64,000 nucleotides of DNA from Serinicoccus marinus DSM 15273 (GTDB lineage: Bacteria > Actinomycetota > Actinomycetes > Actinomycetales > Dermatophilaceae): contig NZ_CP043808.1 in NCBI RefSeq assembly GCF_008386315.1, positions 3,286,001 to 3,350,000 on the forward strand, read 5' to 3'. Both the position numbers and the translations under genes were made by a program. Under the pieces are notes generated by a model. It was not told where the DNA came from. It worked only from the letters and a program-made list of their open reading frames with translations, and did not search any database. Shown here piece after piece: positions 7,039 to 14,931 of the stretch; the first letter of the stretch is position 1, and each line of letters begins with the position of its first letter.

Positions 7039-7055
7039 GCCGCGCGCGAGGACCT

Positions 7056-7385
7056 TCACCGCGGTGGCTGCGCCCGCGCCCACCCGACCCCCATCCACAC
7101 CATCTCCTCCAGCAGGTGGTCGTCCGCCCCGACGTCCTCGCTGCGCACCCACTCCCGCATCGGACGGCCGCGCATCTCCATGGGGGCGATGCCCTCGCGG
7201 GCGCACAGCTCGCGCGCCATCGCCTCCTCGATGTGGATCATCACCCCCTGGTCCCCCGTGGCCGCGACCGCCATGCGCCCGTCGACGAGGAAGGCCAGGC
7301 CGCCGAACATCGCCTTCTCGGTAACCCCCGGCTCCCCCGCGAGCAGGTCGCGGATGCGCTGCGCCAGCGCCTCGTCATAGGCCAC
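7056..7385 (-). CDS. TfoX N-terminal-domain protein
   Basis: A protein of 109 residues with the TfoX_N pattern EKAMFGGLAFLVDGRMAVAA. TfoX is a competence regulator in gamma-proteobacteria, but stand-alone TfoX_N proteins in actinobacteria have no known job. The GTG start at 7385 follows the stop of the upstream DinB-family gene by one base, so the two form an operon. A link to DNA uptake cannot be inferred from this domain alone, although it is worth noting given the octamer signal across the window. Confidence 0.85.
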   Translation of the reverse strand: MAYDEALAQRIRDLLAGEPGVTEKAMFGGLAFLVDGRMAVAATGDQGVMIHIEEAMARELCAREGIAPMEMRGRPMREWVRSEDVGADDHLLEEMVWMGVGWARAQPPR

Positions 7386-7386
7386 C

Positions 7387-7956
7387 TCAGGTCCACTCCG
7401 CGGGCGGCGCCCAGTCCGGCGGCGGGTCCTCACCCACCCGGCCGTCGACCGCCTCGCGCAGCAGGTCGGCGTGGCCGGTGTGCCGGGCATACTCCTCGAG
7501 GATGTCGAAGAACATCCGGCGCAGGCTCATGTCGACGCCCCACTGCTTGCCCCACTCGATGATGTGGTCCAGGCCGTGCTCCTCGATGTATGCCCGCTGC
7601 CGGGCCCGCGTCGCGGCCACGGCCTCGACATACCCCGAGTAGAGCTGCTCGGGGCTGTCGTCCGCGGCGCTGGTGAAGTCCCAGTCGGGCTGGGCCTCCC
7701 AGTCGACGTCGGTCCACGGGCTGCCGGGCGAGGAGCCGTCCATCCGCCAGGTCCCGGCCGTCACCTCGACGCCGGTGAGGTGCTTGAGCAGCCCACCGAG
7801 GGTGAGGGAGGTGGCTCCCACGCGGGCGCGCAGCCCTTCGGCGTCGAGGCCCTCGGCCTTCCACCAGAACGTCATGCGCTGCCGGTCCAGCGCGCCGAGG
7901 AGGTGGCCGATCTCGTCGCCCGCGACCGGGGGCTCCCAGGGAGGTGCATCGCTCAT
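7387..7956 (-). CDS. DinB/DUF664-family protein
   Basis: A protein of 189 residues with the four-helix DinB/YfiT-like layout and the DUF664 signature: RMTFWWKAEGL, a metal-site His in LLKHLTGVE, and a C-terminal YARHTGHADLLREAVDG. The two His-containing helices at about residues 60 and 155 would hold a metal ion. Members act in bacillithiol or mycothiol-dependent chemistry or are uncharacterised. First gene of a two-gene operon with the TfoX_N protein. Confidence 0.85.
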   Translation of the reverse strand: MSDAPPWEPPVAGDEIGHLLGALDRQRMTFWWKAEGLDAEGLRARVGATSLTLGGLLKHLTGVEVTAGTWRMDGSSPGSPWTDVDWEAQPDWDFTSAADDSPEQLYSGYVEAVAATRARQRAYIEEHGLDHIIEWGKQWGVDMSLRRMFFDILEEYARHTGHADLLREAVDGRVGEDPPPDWAPPAEWT

Positions 7957-8025
7957 GACAGGACAGTAGTGCCCGCGGCGGACAGGCGGTGTCCGCCGCG
8001 GGCACCCCGCGGTGTCAGGGCAGGG

Positions 8026-9240
8026 TCAGGCGACCATGCCGTGCGGGTCGATGACGTACTTCGTCGCCGCGCCCTGGTCGAACTCGGCGTAGCCGCGCGG
8101 CGCGTCGTCCAGGCTGATCGTCTGGGCGTTGACGGCCTTCGCGATCTGCGCGCGGTCGTGCAGGATCATGTTCATCAGCTGCCGGTTGTAGCGCTTGACC
8201 GGGCACTGGCCGGTCGTGAAGTGCTGCGACTTGGCCCACCCGAGCCCCAGCCGGACCCCGAGGGTGCCCTGCTTGGCGGCGTCGTCCACGGCGCCCGGAT
8301 CCCCGGTGACGTAGAGGCCCGGTATGCCGATCCCGCCGGCCGCGCGCGTCACCGCCATCGCGTCGTTGAGCACCGTGGCCGGGGCCTCCTCGGCGCCCTC
8401 GCCGTGGCCCCGGGCCTCGAAGCCGACCGCGTCGACCGCGGCGTCGACCTCACGTTCGCCGACCGCCGCCTCGATCTTGTCGACCAGCTCGCCGCCGGTG
8501 CTCAGGTCGATCCCGACGCAGCCGAAGCTCTCGGCCTGCGCGATCCGGTCGGTGTTCATGTCGCCCACCATGACGACGGCCGCACCGAGCAGCTGGGCGG
8601 CGTGCGCGGCGGCGAGGCCCACCGGACCGGCGCCCGCGACATACACCGTCGAGCCCGTCGTCACGCCGGCCGTATAGGCGCCGTGGTAACCGGTCGGGAA
8701 GATGTCGGACAGCATCGTGAGGTCGAGGATCTTCTCCAGCGCCTGCTCCCGGTCGGGGAACTTCAGCAGGTTGAAGTCGGCGTAGGGGATCATGACGTAC
8801 TCCGCCTGCCCGCCGACCCAGCCGCCCATGTCGACGTAGCCGTAGGCGGCGCCGGCACGGGCGGGGTTGACGTTGAGGCAGACACCGGTATGCCCCTCGT
8901 GGCACATCCGGCAGCGGCCGCAGGCGATGTTGAACGGCACCGAGCAGATGTCGCCCTCGTCGACGAAGAGCACGTCGTCGCCCTTCTCCACCACCTCGCC
9001 GGTGATCTCGTGACCGAGGCTCTGCCCCTTCGGGGCGGTCGTCCGACCACGCACCATGTGCTGGTCCGAGCCGCAGATGTTGGTGGTGACCAGCTTGAGG
9101 ATCGCCGCGTGCGGGGCGGCCTTCGCGATCCCGAAGTGGTCGGCGACCTCCGCGGGGATCTCGAGCTTGGGGTAGTCGACCGTCTCCACGGCCACCTCCC
9201 CCGGCCCGGTGTAGACGACGACGCGATTTCCCTGTGCCAT
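8026..9240 (-). CDS. fdhA: Glutathione-independent formaldehyde dehydrogenase
   Basis: A zinc-dependent medium-chain dehydrogenase of 404 residues. The catalytic zinc ligand is Cys56 in NICGSDQH; the structural zinc knuckle is CGRCRMCHEGHTGVC near residue 115; the NAD-binding stretch is YVAGAGPVGLAA near residue 195. Length and sequence match the Pseudomonas FdhA type, which oxidises formaldehyde to formate with tightly bound NAD. AGGAG stands 9 bases before the ATG at 9240. Oxidative demethylation of betaine derivatives (54.6-59.1 kb) would produce formaldehyde, which this enzyme could clear, although the genes are 45 kb apart. Confidence 0.92.
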   Translation of the reverse strand: MAQGNRVVVYTGPGEVAVETVDYPKLEIPAEVADHFGIAKAAPHAAILKLVTTNICGSDQHMVRGRTTAPKGQSLGHEITGEVVEKGDDVLFVDEGDICSVPFNIACGRCRMCHEGHTGVCLNVNPARAGAAYGYVDMGGWVGGQAEYVMIPYADFNLLKFPDREQALEKILDLTMLSDIFPTGYHGAYTAGVTTGSTVYVAGAGPVGLAAAHAAQLLGAAVVMVGDMNTDRIAQAESFGCVGIDLSTGGELVDKIEAAVGEREVDAAVDAVGFEARGHGEGAEEAPATVLNDAMAVTRAAGGIGIPGLYVTGDPGAVDDAAKQGTLGVRLGLGWAKSQHFTTGQCPVKRYNRQLMNMILHDRAQIAKAVNAQTISLDDAPRGYAEFDQGAATKYVIDPHGMVA

Positions 9241-9334
9241 GACGCTCGACTCCTGTGTCGGGGGGTGGGAAATCCAGCGTGAACCAGTGCCCGGCTCCCC
9301 GCAACCGCTCAGCCTCCTCTGGCAGGCTCGGCGG

Positions 9335-10036
9335 GTGCTCGTCGACCTGTGGGACCGTGCGACCACCACGCAGCCGCCGCTGTCGTGGCAGGTCAGCCTG
9401 CTCCTGGGAGTGCTCGCGCTCCTGCTCACGTGGAGCCCGGTGGGTTATCGCCTGGTGAGACACCTGGTCACCCTCATCCACGAGGCGGGGCACGCCCTGG
9501 TCGCCGCGCTCGTGGGCCGGCGGCTGACCGGCATCCAGCTGCACTCGGACACCTCCGGGGTCACCGTCTCGCGCGGGCGGCCCCGCGGCCCGGGGATGGT
9601 GGCGACGGTGCTCGCCGGCTACCCCGCACCGGCGCTCGTCGGCCTCGGTGGGGCGCTGTTGCTCGGGCAGGGGTATGCCGCCGGCCTGCTGTGGGCATTA
9701 GTCCTCACCTGCGCGCTCATGCTCGTGCTCATCCGCAACCTCTACGGGCTGTGGGTGGTCGCCGCGACCGGGGCCAGCGTCGCGCTGCTGTCGTGGTCGG
9801 CGACGGGCACGGTGCTGTCCGCGGCGGCATACCTCGTCGTGTGGTCGGTCCTGCTCGCCGCGCCACGGGCCGTGGTCGAGGTGCAGCGGCAGCGGCGCCG
9901 GGGGGCGCGCGGGAGCGACGTCGACCAGCTCGCGCGGCTGACCGGGGTGCCCGGGGCGGTGTGGTTCGGGCTGTTCTGGCTGGTGTGTGTCGCCGCGCTC
10001 GTGCTCGGTGCGCGCGAGCTCGTGCCCCTGGGCTGA
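9335..10036 (+). CDS. M50-family membrane metalloprotease-like protein
   Basis: A protein of 233 residues when started at the GTG at 9335. The zinc motif HEAGH lies at residues 49-53 inside the first helices, and at least five more hydrophobic segments follow. This fits the M50B-like membrane peptidases of actinobacteria. The usual second motif (an NPDG-like Asp) is not evident, so catalysis is unproven. An ATG at 9239 in frame would add 32 residues but would overlap the start of fdhA on the other strand, so I prefer 9335. The substrate is unknown. Confidence 0.78.
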   Translation: MLVDLWDRATTTQPPLSWQVSLLLGVLALLLTWSPVGYRLVRHLVTLIHEAGHALVAALVGRRLTGIQLHSDTSGVTVSRGRPRGPGMVATVLAGYPAPALVGLGGALLLGQGYAAGLLWALVLTCALMLVLIRNLYGLWVVAATGASVALLSWSATGTVLSAAAYLVVWSVLLAAPRAVVEVQRQRRRGARGSDVDQLARLTGVPGAVWFGLFWLVCVAALVLGARELVPLG

Positions 10037-10046
10037 GGCCGGGCGA

Positions 10047-10679
10047 TCAGGGCTTGCGGTAGCCGAGCTCGCGGAAGTCGCCGCGGTAGAAGCGCCGGAT
10101 CATCCGGCGGGTGCCCCTCGTGATCTCGACGTCGGCCGAGCGGCGCGGACCTGAGCTGCTGTCCTTGAACTGCTCCGGGCCGCCCTCCAGGCCGAGGTCG
10201 TGCTCCCGGCTCAGCCGCCTCATCGCGGCGCTGAGACCGTCCTCGAGACGCACCACGGTCGTGCCGGGGACGAGGAACTCGTGCTGCGGCCGGACGTGGT
10301 TGTCGAAGAGGTAAGGGTTCTTCGCGTAGCGCTTCTGCACCCGCTCGAACCACTGCTGCACCGCGCGACCGCCCAGGTCGACCTCGTCCTTCTTGCGGTG
10401 CCGCCAGACATACTCCGAGCGGAAGCGGGCCACCGGGTCGCGGACGACGGCGAAGACGAGGTCGAAGCGCTCGACCCGGAAGAGCTGCTGCAGCGGCTCC
10501 CCGTGGAGGTGCTGCGGGCCGCACCACATCAGGGCGTTGCGGGTGCCGGGGCCGTACTTCGCGTCGAAGAACGACTGCTGCCAGCCGTTGGCGCGGAAGA
10601 GGTGCTCGACCGAGGTGCCGCCCGTCTTCGGGACGTGGACGAACAGCACGGACCGGCCGTCCTTGCGGTAGACGGGCAC
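10047..10679 (-). CDS. Sulfotransferase family protein
   Basis: A protein of 210 residues with the two PAPS-binding motifs: VHVPKTGGTSVE near residue 15 (5'-phosphosulfate loop) and FAVVRDPVARFRSEY near residue 85 (3'-phosphate loop). These are typical of the sulfotransferase-2/3 family, which moves sulfate from PAPS to sugars or proteins; bacterial members often modify surface polysaccharide. No glycan cluster is nearby. It ends 10 bases from the end of the convergent M50-like gene. Confidence 0.85.
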   Translation of the reverse strand: MPVYRKDGRSVLFVHVPKTGGTSVEHLFRANGWQQSFFDAKYGPGTRNALMWCGPQHLHGEPLQQLFRVERFDLVFAVVRDPVARFRSEYVWRHRKKDEVDLGGRAVQQWFERVQKRYAKNPYLFDNHVRPQHEFLVPGTTVVRLEDGLSAAMRRLSREHDLGLEGGPEQFKDSSSGPRRSADVEITRGTRRMIRRFYRGDFRELGYRKP

Positions 10680-10715
10680 GCGGGTCTCCTCACGGTCGGC
10701 GTCGGGCAGCAGGGC

Positions 10716-10928
10716 TCAGGCTACGACGATCTCCAGCGCGGAACCCTGCACGTTCTCCACGAAGAGCGCCGTATGCCCCGGGCTGCCCGCGTGCGGGTAG
10801 GCGTCCGCGATCAGCTCGGACCAGCCGTTCTCAGCAGCCCCGGCGCGCAGGGCGTCCAGCGTCGGGCGGTCCTCGACCTCGGCGAGGTCGTGGGTCCAGA
10901 GCTCAATGTGGTGGACCGGGTTGCTCAC
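10716..10928 (-). pseudogene. VOC/glyoxalase-family gene with internal deletion
   Basis: The leftward frame from GTG 10928 reads SNPVHHIELWTHDL, the N-terminus of a glyoxalase-like VOC protein, and 20 residues later continues with ENGWSELIADAYPHAGSPGHT and VENVQGSALEIVVA, the normal C-terminus. The middle (about 50-60 residues, including the second beta-alpha-beta part) is missing, yet the frame is kept. The product of 70 residues would lack half of the metal site. An in-frame deletion product is the best reading. Confidence 0.65.
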
Positions 10929-11001
10929 GCGGGTGCCTGGCAGCCGGCCGTGCTGATCCTCGTCCGAGCCGTGCCAGGAGCATGCCACCGACGAGGCGAG
11001 G

Positions 11002-11190
11002 TCAGTCGGAGGGCATGACGACCCAGAGCACGAGGTAGGCCAGGACCTGCGGGCCGGGGAGCAGGCAGGACAGCACGAACAGGACCCGGACGAGCGTCGG
11101 GCTCATGCCGAAGCGGCGGCCGAGGCCGGCGCAGACGCCGGCGATGACACGGTCGTGACGGGGACGGGCGAGGGCGGGTGCAGAAGCCAT
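11002..11190 (-). CDS. PspC-domain membrane protein
   Basis: A protein of 62 residues made of one PspC domain: RVIAGVCAGLGRRFGMSPTLVRVLFVL, followed by a second hydrophobic stretch ending WVVMPSD. PspC proteins sit in the membrane and take part in envelope-stress signalling; very short stand-alone forms are frequent in actinobacteria. I choose the ATG at 11190 over a GTG three codons upstream. TAGCGT seven bases before that ATG could be a -10 of a leaderless transcript. Confidence 0.85.
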   Translation of the reverse strand: MASAPALARPRHDRVIAGVCAGLGRRFGMSPTLVRVLFVLSCLLPGPQVLAYLVLWVVMPSD

Positions 11191-11350
11191 GACCACCACG
11201 CTAGGCGCGCCGCAGGGTGGCGGCCATCGGGGTCGCCACCGGACCGCGGTGGGGTTGTCCCCCGTCCCGGCGTGCTTCCGGGCACCCCGCGGCCGGACCG
11301 ACGTCGGCCTAGCCTGACCTCCATCGGGACGTTCGCCGATGGGGGTCGTG

Positions 11351-11848
11351 CTATCCCGTGGTCACTCCCGGGTGGGGGGTATGCCCGGCCGCCGCCCTCG
11401 GCACCCGGGCGAGCCGGGCGACCTCGTCGGTCGGCACCTCCTGGGCCTCGTTGGGGTGGCGCTGCGGCACCTCGTCGGCCACCCGGTAGACGCCGTCGGT
11501 CCGGGTGAACCACCGGTAGTCGACGAGCTCACGACGCAGCGAGGCGACGTCGTCGTGCGCGGTGGCGAGGATCGCGTTGACCTCGCGCTCGGCATACTCG
11601 CGGCCCCGCTCGAAGCGGGTGAGCAGCTCCATGAGCACGGCGGCCCGAGGGCGCCGCCGGGTCGGGATCGGCAGCCGCTCGCCGTCGAAGAAGGAGCGCA
11701 CGGCCCGGTCCGCGGCGAGGTCGGTCTCCACCACGAGGGCGCGGGGCGGCGGGGCTGAGAGCAGCGCCGCGCGGGCGGTCGTGTAGTTCTCGCCGGTGCG
11801 GGCCATCCGCTCACGCACCCGGGCCTTGAGGTCGGCATCGGTCGTCAT
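11351..11848 (-). CDS. DUF2087-domain protein
   Basis: A protein of 165 residues. The N-terminal ARTGENYTTARAALL is the short motif often found in actinobacterial DUF proteins and ADP-ribosylation-type regulators. Residues 50-135 (SFFDGERLPIPTRRRPRAAV, then the AEREVNAILATAHDDVASLR and DYRWFTRTDGVYRV stretches) are the DUF2087 domain, which is often attached to ArsR or GntR regulators and may bind DNA. There is no separate helix-turn-helix here. The function is unknown. The 217 bases between its start and the next gene hold nothing I recognise beyond octamer copies. Confidence 0.8.
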   Translation of the reverse strand: MTTDADLKARVRERMARTGENYTTARAALLSAPPPRALVVETDLAADRAVRSFFDGERLPIPTRRRPRAAVLMELLTRFERGREYAEREVNAILATAHDDVASLRRELVDYRWFTRTDGVYRVADEVPQRHPNEAQEVPTDEVARLARVPRAAAGHTPHPGVTTG

Positions 11849-12065
11849 GTCACTCGCTCCCGGATCGTCACCCCAGCCGCGGCCGATCCTGCTGCGGGTT
11901 CCAGACAGGTATGCCGTCTCTCGCCTGCGAGGATCCGCTCCCCTTCGCCCCGGTGACCGGCCGGCTGGGGGCGGGTCGGGCTCGGCGGTGCAGCGCCGCC
12001 GTGGGTCCGAGCATACCGACCGATGCCGGCACGGCCCGGCCTGCCGTGGGCACCGCCCTGCGCCG

Positions 12066-13040
12066 TCAGCTGGTCGGCTCTGCCGGGTGTGCCTCCAGCA
12101 CCTCCCGCGCGACCTCGCGCATGAGCGCCACCGCCTCCGGGGGCTCGACCACCTGCACCCACGAGCCGAAGCCGGCCATCATCCCGACCAGGCCGCGCAG
12201 CGAGCCGACCGGAGCCCGCAGCAGCACATGGCCGGGTCCGTCGTCGGTCCGCTCGACGGGTCCGCGGAGCACCATCGCGAGCTGCCGCCGCGCGAGGTAG
12301 GCCTGGTCGGCCCGCACCCGCAGCGTCACCGGCATGCTCGGGCGCTGCTGCCAGGTGTCGCGCAGCTCGTGCCAGGTCGCCAGCAGGTCCAGCCCTGCCG
12401 GTCGGCGGGCCTGCGCGTCCAGCACCTCCAGCCGCTCGAAACGGTCCACCCGGTAGGTATGCGGGCGCCCGCGGTGGGCGGCGACGAGGTACCAGCTCTG
12501 CCCGGCGAGGACCAGGCCCCAGGGGTCCAGCGTGCGTCGCCCGCTCCAGCCCGAGGACGCCGCACGGTAGACCGCCCTGATCCGACGGTCCGCCTCGACC
12601 GCCGCCATGAGCTCGCGCAGCCGCGCCGGCTGGTGCCGGCTGCCCGACCACCCGCCCGGGTCGACCACGACGCGCTCCAGGGCGTGGCCGATGTCGCCCG
12701 TACGGCGCTGGGGCAGACCCGTCGCCAGCTTGCGGAGCGCGGCCGCGTAGTCCTGCCCCATCCCGAGCGCGTCCGCCACCCCCGCGCCGCCGGCGACGAA
12801 GAGGGCGCGCGACTCGGCGTCGGTCAGCTCCTCGACGTCGGGCCGGTAGCCGGGCAGCAGGGTGTAGCCGCCGCCCCGCCCGCGCTCGGCATACACCGGG
12901 ACGCCGGCGAGCGAGAGGGCCTCGACGTCGCGCATGACGGTGCGGCGACTCACCTCCAGGCGACGCGCCAGCTCGGTCGCGCTGAGCCTCCCGTGGGCGC
13001 GCAGCAGCCCCACGAGCTGGAGCAGGCGTTCGGTGCGCAC
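12066..13040 (-). CDS. WYL-domain transcriptional regulator (YafY/DeoR-like)
   Basis: A protein of 324 residues from the GTG at 13040. The N-terminal winged helix reads RLSATELARRLEVSRRTVMR. The WYL-type sensor is visible as WYLVAAHRGRPHTYRVDR near residue 190, followed by the WCX C-terminal domain. Such proteins sense small ligands or nucleic-acid ends. It is divergent from the TIGR03086-family gene at 13142, with a palindrome in the 100-base gap. It most likely controls that gene and itself. Confidence 0.9.
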   Translation of the reverse strand: MRTERLLQLVGLLRAHGRLSATELARRLEVSRRTVMRDVEALSLAGVPVYAERGRGGGYTLLPGYRPDVEELTDAESRALFVAGGAGVADALGMGQDYAAALRKLATGLPQRRTGDIGHALERVVVDPGGWSGSRHQPARLRELMAAVEADRRIRAVYRAASSGWSGRRTLDPWGLVLAGQSWYLVAAHRGRPHTYRVDRFERLEVLDAQARRPAGLDLLATWHELRDTWQQRPSMPVTLRVRADQAYLARRQLAMVLRGPVERTDDGPGHVLLRAPVGSLRGLVGMMAGFGSWVQVVEPPEAVALMREVAREVLEAHPAEPTS

Positions 13041-13063
13041 GGGTCGAGAATGGCACGGAACGG

Positions 13064-13090
13064 TGACACCAGGTGTCAGGTATACCGGTC
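13064..13090. promoter_or_regulatory. Palindromic operator between WYL regulator and its divergent gene
   Basis: TGACACC-A-GGTGTCA (13064-13078) is a perfect 15-base palindrome. It is followed at once by TATACC, a likely -10 for the rightward gene. It is well placed to be the binding site of the WYL regulator. Confidence 0.6.
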
Positions 13091-13141
13091 GAGACTCGGT
13101 GCATCGGGGGACCTCCCGACACCGAGACGAAGGAGACGACC

Positions 13142-13720
13142 ATGACCCAGCAGCCCGACCTGCGCCCCGTCCTGGCACGCACCCAGGAATGGGTGGCGGA
13201 CCTCGTGGACGGCGTGCGCGCCGATCAGATGCAGACCCGGACGCCGTGCGCGCAGTGGAACGTCGCAGAGCTCGTCGAGCACCTCTTCGCCGTCGAGCAC
13301 CGCGTCGCGGTCCTGCCCGAGAAGGGCACCGTCGACGACGAGCCGGTCGCCATCCCGCTACCGAACGACGTCTCCGCGGGGTTCCGCGACGCCGTTCGCC
13401 GGGCCCAGGACGCGTGGGCCGACGACGCGGTGATGGACGCCGAGCTCTCGCCGCCGTGGGGCACCATGCCGGGGCGCGCGGTGCTGGGCGGCTACGTGCA
13501 GGAGCACCTCGTGCACGGGTGGGATCTCGCGTCGGCCACCGGCCAGGACGGCGAGGCGCTGGCCGAGGTGTCCGAGCAGGTGCTGCCGATGATCAAGGCG
13601 TTCCTGCCCGCGGAGACGCGGTCCGAGGACTGGATCCCCTTCGACGCGCCGGTCGAGCCGGCCTCCGACGCCGGCCCCACCGAGCGGCTCGCCAACTGGC
13701 TCGGGCGCACGACCCGCTGA
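13142..13720 (+). CDS. TIGR03086-family metal-binding protein (DinB/mycothiol-dependent isomerase fold)
   Basis: A protein of 192 residues with the maleylpyruvate isomerase-like N-terminal domain: TRTPCAQWNVAELVEHLFAV supplies one metal-binding His, and YVQEHLVHGWDLASATG supplies the His pair near residue 125. The fold is that of the mycothiol-dependent isomerases. GAAGGAG precedes the ATG. These proteins are often paired with a WYL regulator, as here. The enzymatic role is unassigned. Confidence 0.85.
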   Translation: MTQQPDLRPVLARTQEWVADLVDGVRADQMQTRTPCAQWNVAELVEHLFAVEHRVAVLPEKGTVDDEPVAIPLPNDVSAGFRDAVRRAQDAWADDAVMDAELSPPWGTMPGRAVLGGYVQEHLVHGWDLASATGQDGEALAEVSEQVLPMIKAFLPAETRSEDWIPFDAPVEPASDAGPTERLANWLGRTTR

Positions 13721-13742
13721 GAGAGGCGGGCTGGCAGTGGCG

Positions 13743-14897
13743 CTACGGGGTCAGCCCGGACAGAACCGCTCTGCAGACCTCGTCCGGTGCGTCCAGCCAG
13801 GGATAGTGGGCGGCGCCCTGGATCTCCACGACCCGACCTCTCGGGAACAGCGTCGCCAGCTCGTCGGCCTGGCGCGGGGTGGGCCCGACGTCGAGGCGTC
13901 CGGTCATGACGGTGACGTCCCCGGGAAAGGCCGTCGCTGCCGCGCGGAGTCGGCCGGGGTCGGGCCGGGGGGCGGCGTAGTAGGCGGCTAACCGCTCGCC
14001 CTGGTCGACCGAGCCGGTGCCCGCCAGGGCGGCCACCTGGTCGTCCCACCGACCGAAGGTCAGCCGCAGCTCCTCGGGGTAGGTCGCGCCCTCGAGCCAG
14101 CGGACCTTCCGCGACTCCTCGAAGCCGGGCTCCGCGCGTCGGGCGCGCACGATCCGGGCGGCACCGTCGACGTCGTCAGCAATCCCCATGGCCCGGACCG
14201 CGGGGCTCATCAGGACGAGACGCGCGACGCGATCGGGGTGCGCCGCGAGGTAGGCGAGTGCGAGCACGGCGCCGGCTGAGTGCGCGAGCACGTCGATGCG
14301 GGAGAGCCCGAGGTCGTTTCGCACTGCCTCGACGACGGGGACCAGGTCCTCCACCCTGGTGCGCGGAAGGACGGGAACAACCATCCGGCGTGAGGCCGCC
14401 AGACCGCCGAGGTCTCCCAGGTAGTGCCCATCCCGCACGGGCCCGCCAGGCAGCACCACGAGTGGATCACCGTCGCCGACGACGCGGTAGGGCGCGTCCT
14501 CGACACCCCTGAGATCGTCCGGGGTGAGGATCAAGGTCAGCGCACGCACGCGCCCGGCGAGGTCGACCGGCCCGGGCGCGCAGGCGGCATACCTCCGTGC
14601 CTCGGCGAGCAGGCCGAGCCTGGCCAGGCTCTCTCCCGGACTGAACCCCTCGAAGTGTGCCGCGAGAAGGTGGTCGCCCTCGCCGGTCAACCAGAGGTCG
14701 CCGCAGCCGCCCTCGTTGCCGGAGACGTCCGTGATCTGCGGGATGTGGGGGAGGGCGTCGGCGAGCAGGTCGTGGGCACAGCAGAAGCCGACGTCCGACG
14801 GACCGCCCCCGTCCGCGCCGACGTCCCCTTGCGCCCAGGACCCACCGAAGGGCGCCAGCAGCCCGCCGATGGTCCTGAGGAGGTCGTCCCACGTCAT
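13743..14897 (-). CDS. Alpha/beta hydrolase with an unrecognised N-terminal domain
   Basis: A protein of 384 residues. The C-terminal 250 residues are an alpha/beta hydrolase: LVVLPGGPVRDG (oxyanion region), DVLAHSAGAVLALAYLAAHP with the nucleophile Ser, and GAAHYPWLDAPDEV with the catalytic His. The first 130 residues (start MTWDDLLRTIGGLL) contain conserved-looking Cys and His (DVGFCCAHDLL, GGCGDLWLTGEGDHLLAAHF) that I cannot place; they resemble a small immunity or SMI1-like fold only vaguely. It ends 23 bases from the convergent TIGR03086 gene. Confidence 0.75.
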   Translation of the reverse strand: MTWDDLLRTIGGLLAPFGGSWAQGDVGADGGGPSDVGFCCAHDLLADALPHIPQITDVSGNEGGCGDLWLTGEGDHLLAAHFEGFSPGESLARLGLLAEARRYAACAPGPVDLAGRVRALTLILTPDDLRGVEDAPYRVVGDGDPLVVLPGGPVRDGHYLGDLGGLAASRRMVVPVLPRTRVEDLVPVVEAVRNDLGLSRIDVLAHSAGAVLALAYLAAHPDRVARLVLMSPAVRAMGIADDVDGAARIVRARRAEPGFEESRKVRWLEGATYPEELRLTFGRWDDQVAALAGTGSVDQGERLAAYYAAPRPDPGRLRAAATAFPGDVTVMTGRLDVGPTPRQADELATLFPRGRVVEIQGAAHYPWLDAPDEVCRAVLSGLTP

Positions 14898-14931
14898 CAG
14901 GCCACCCTGGCAGATCGTGGAACGGCACGCC

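Noticed and set aside
7056..7385. TfoX_N protein as proof of competence
   Set aside because: Stand-alone TfoX_N proteins are common in non-competent actinobacteria, so the domain alone says nothing about DNA uptake.
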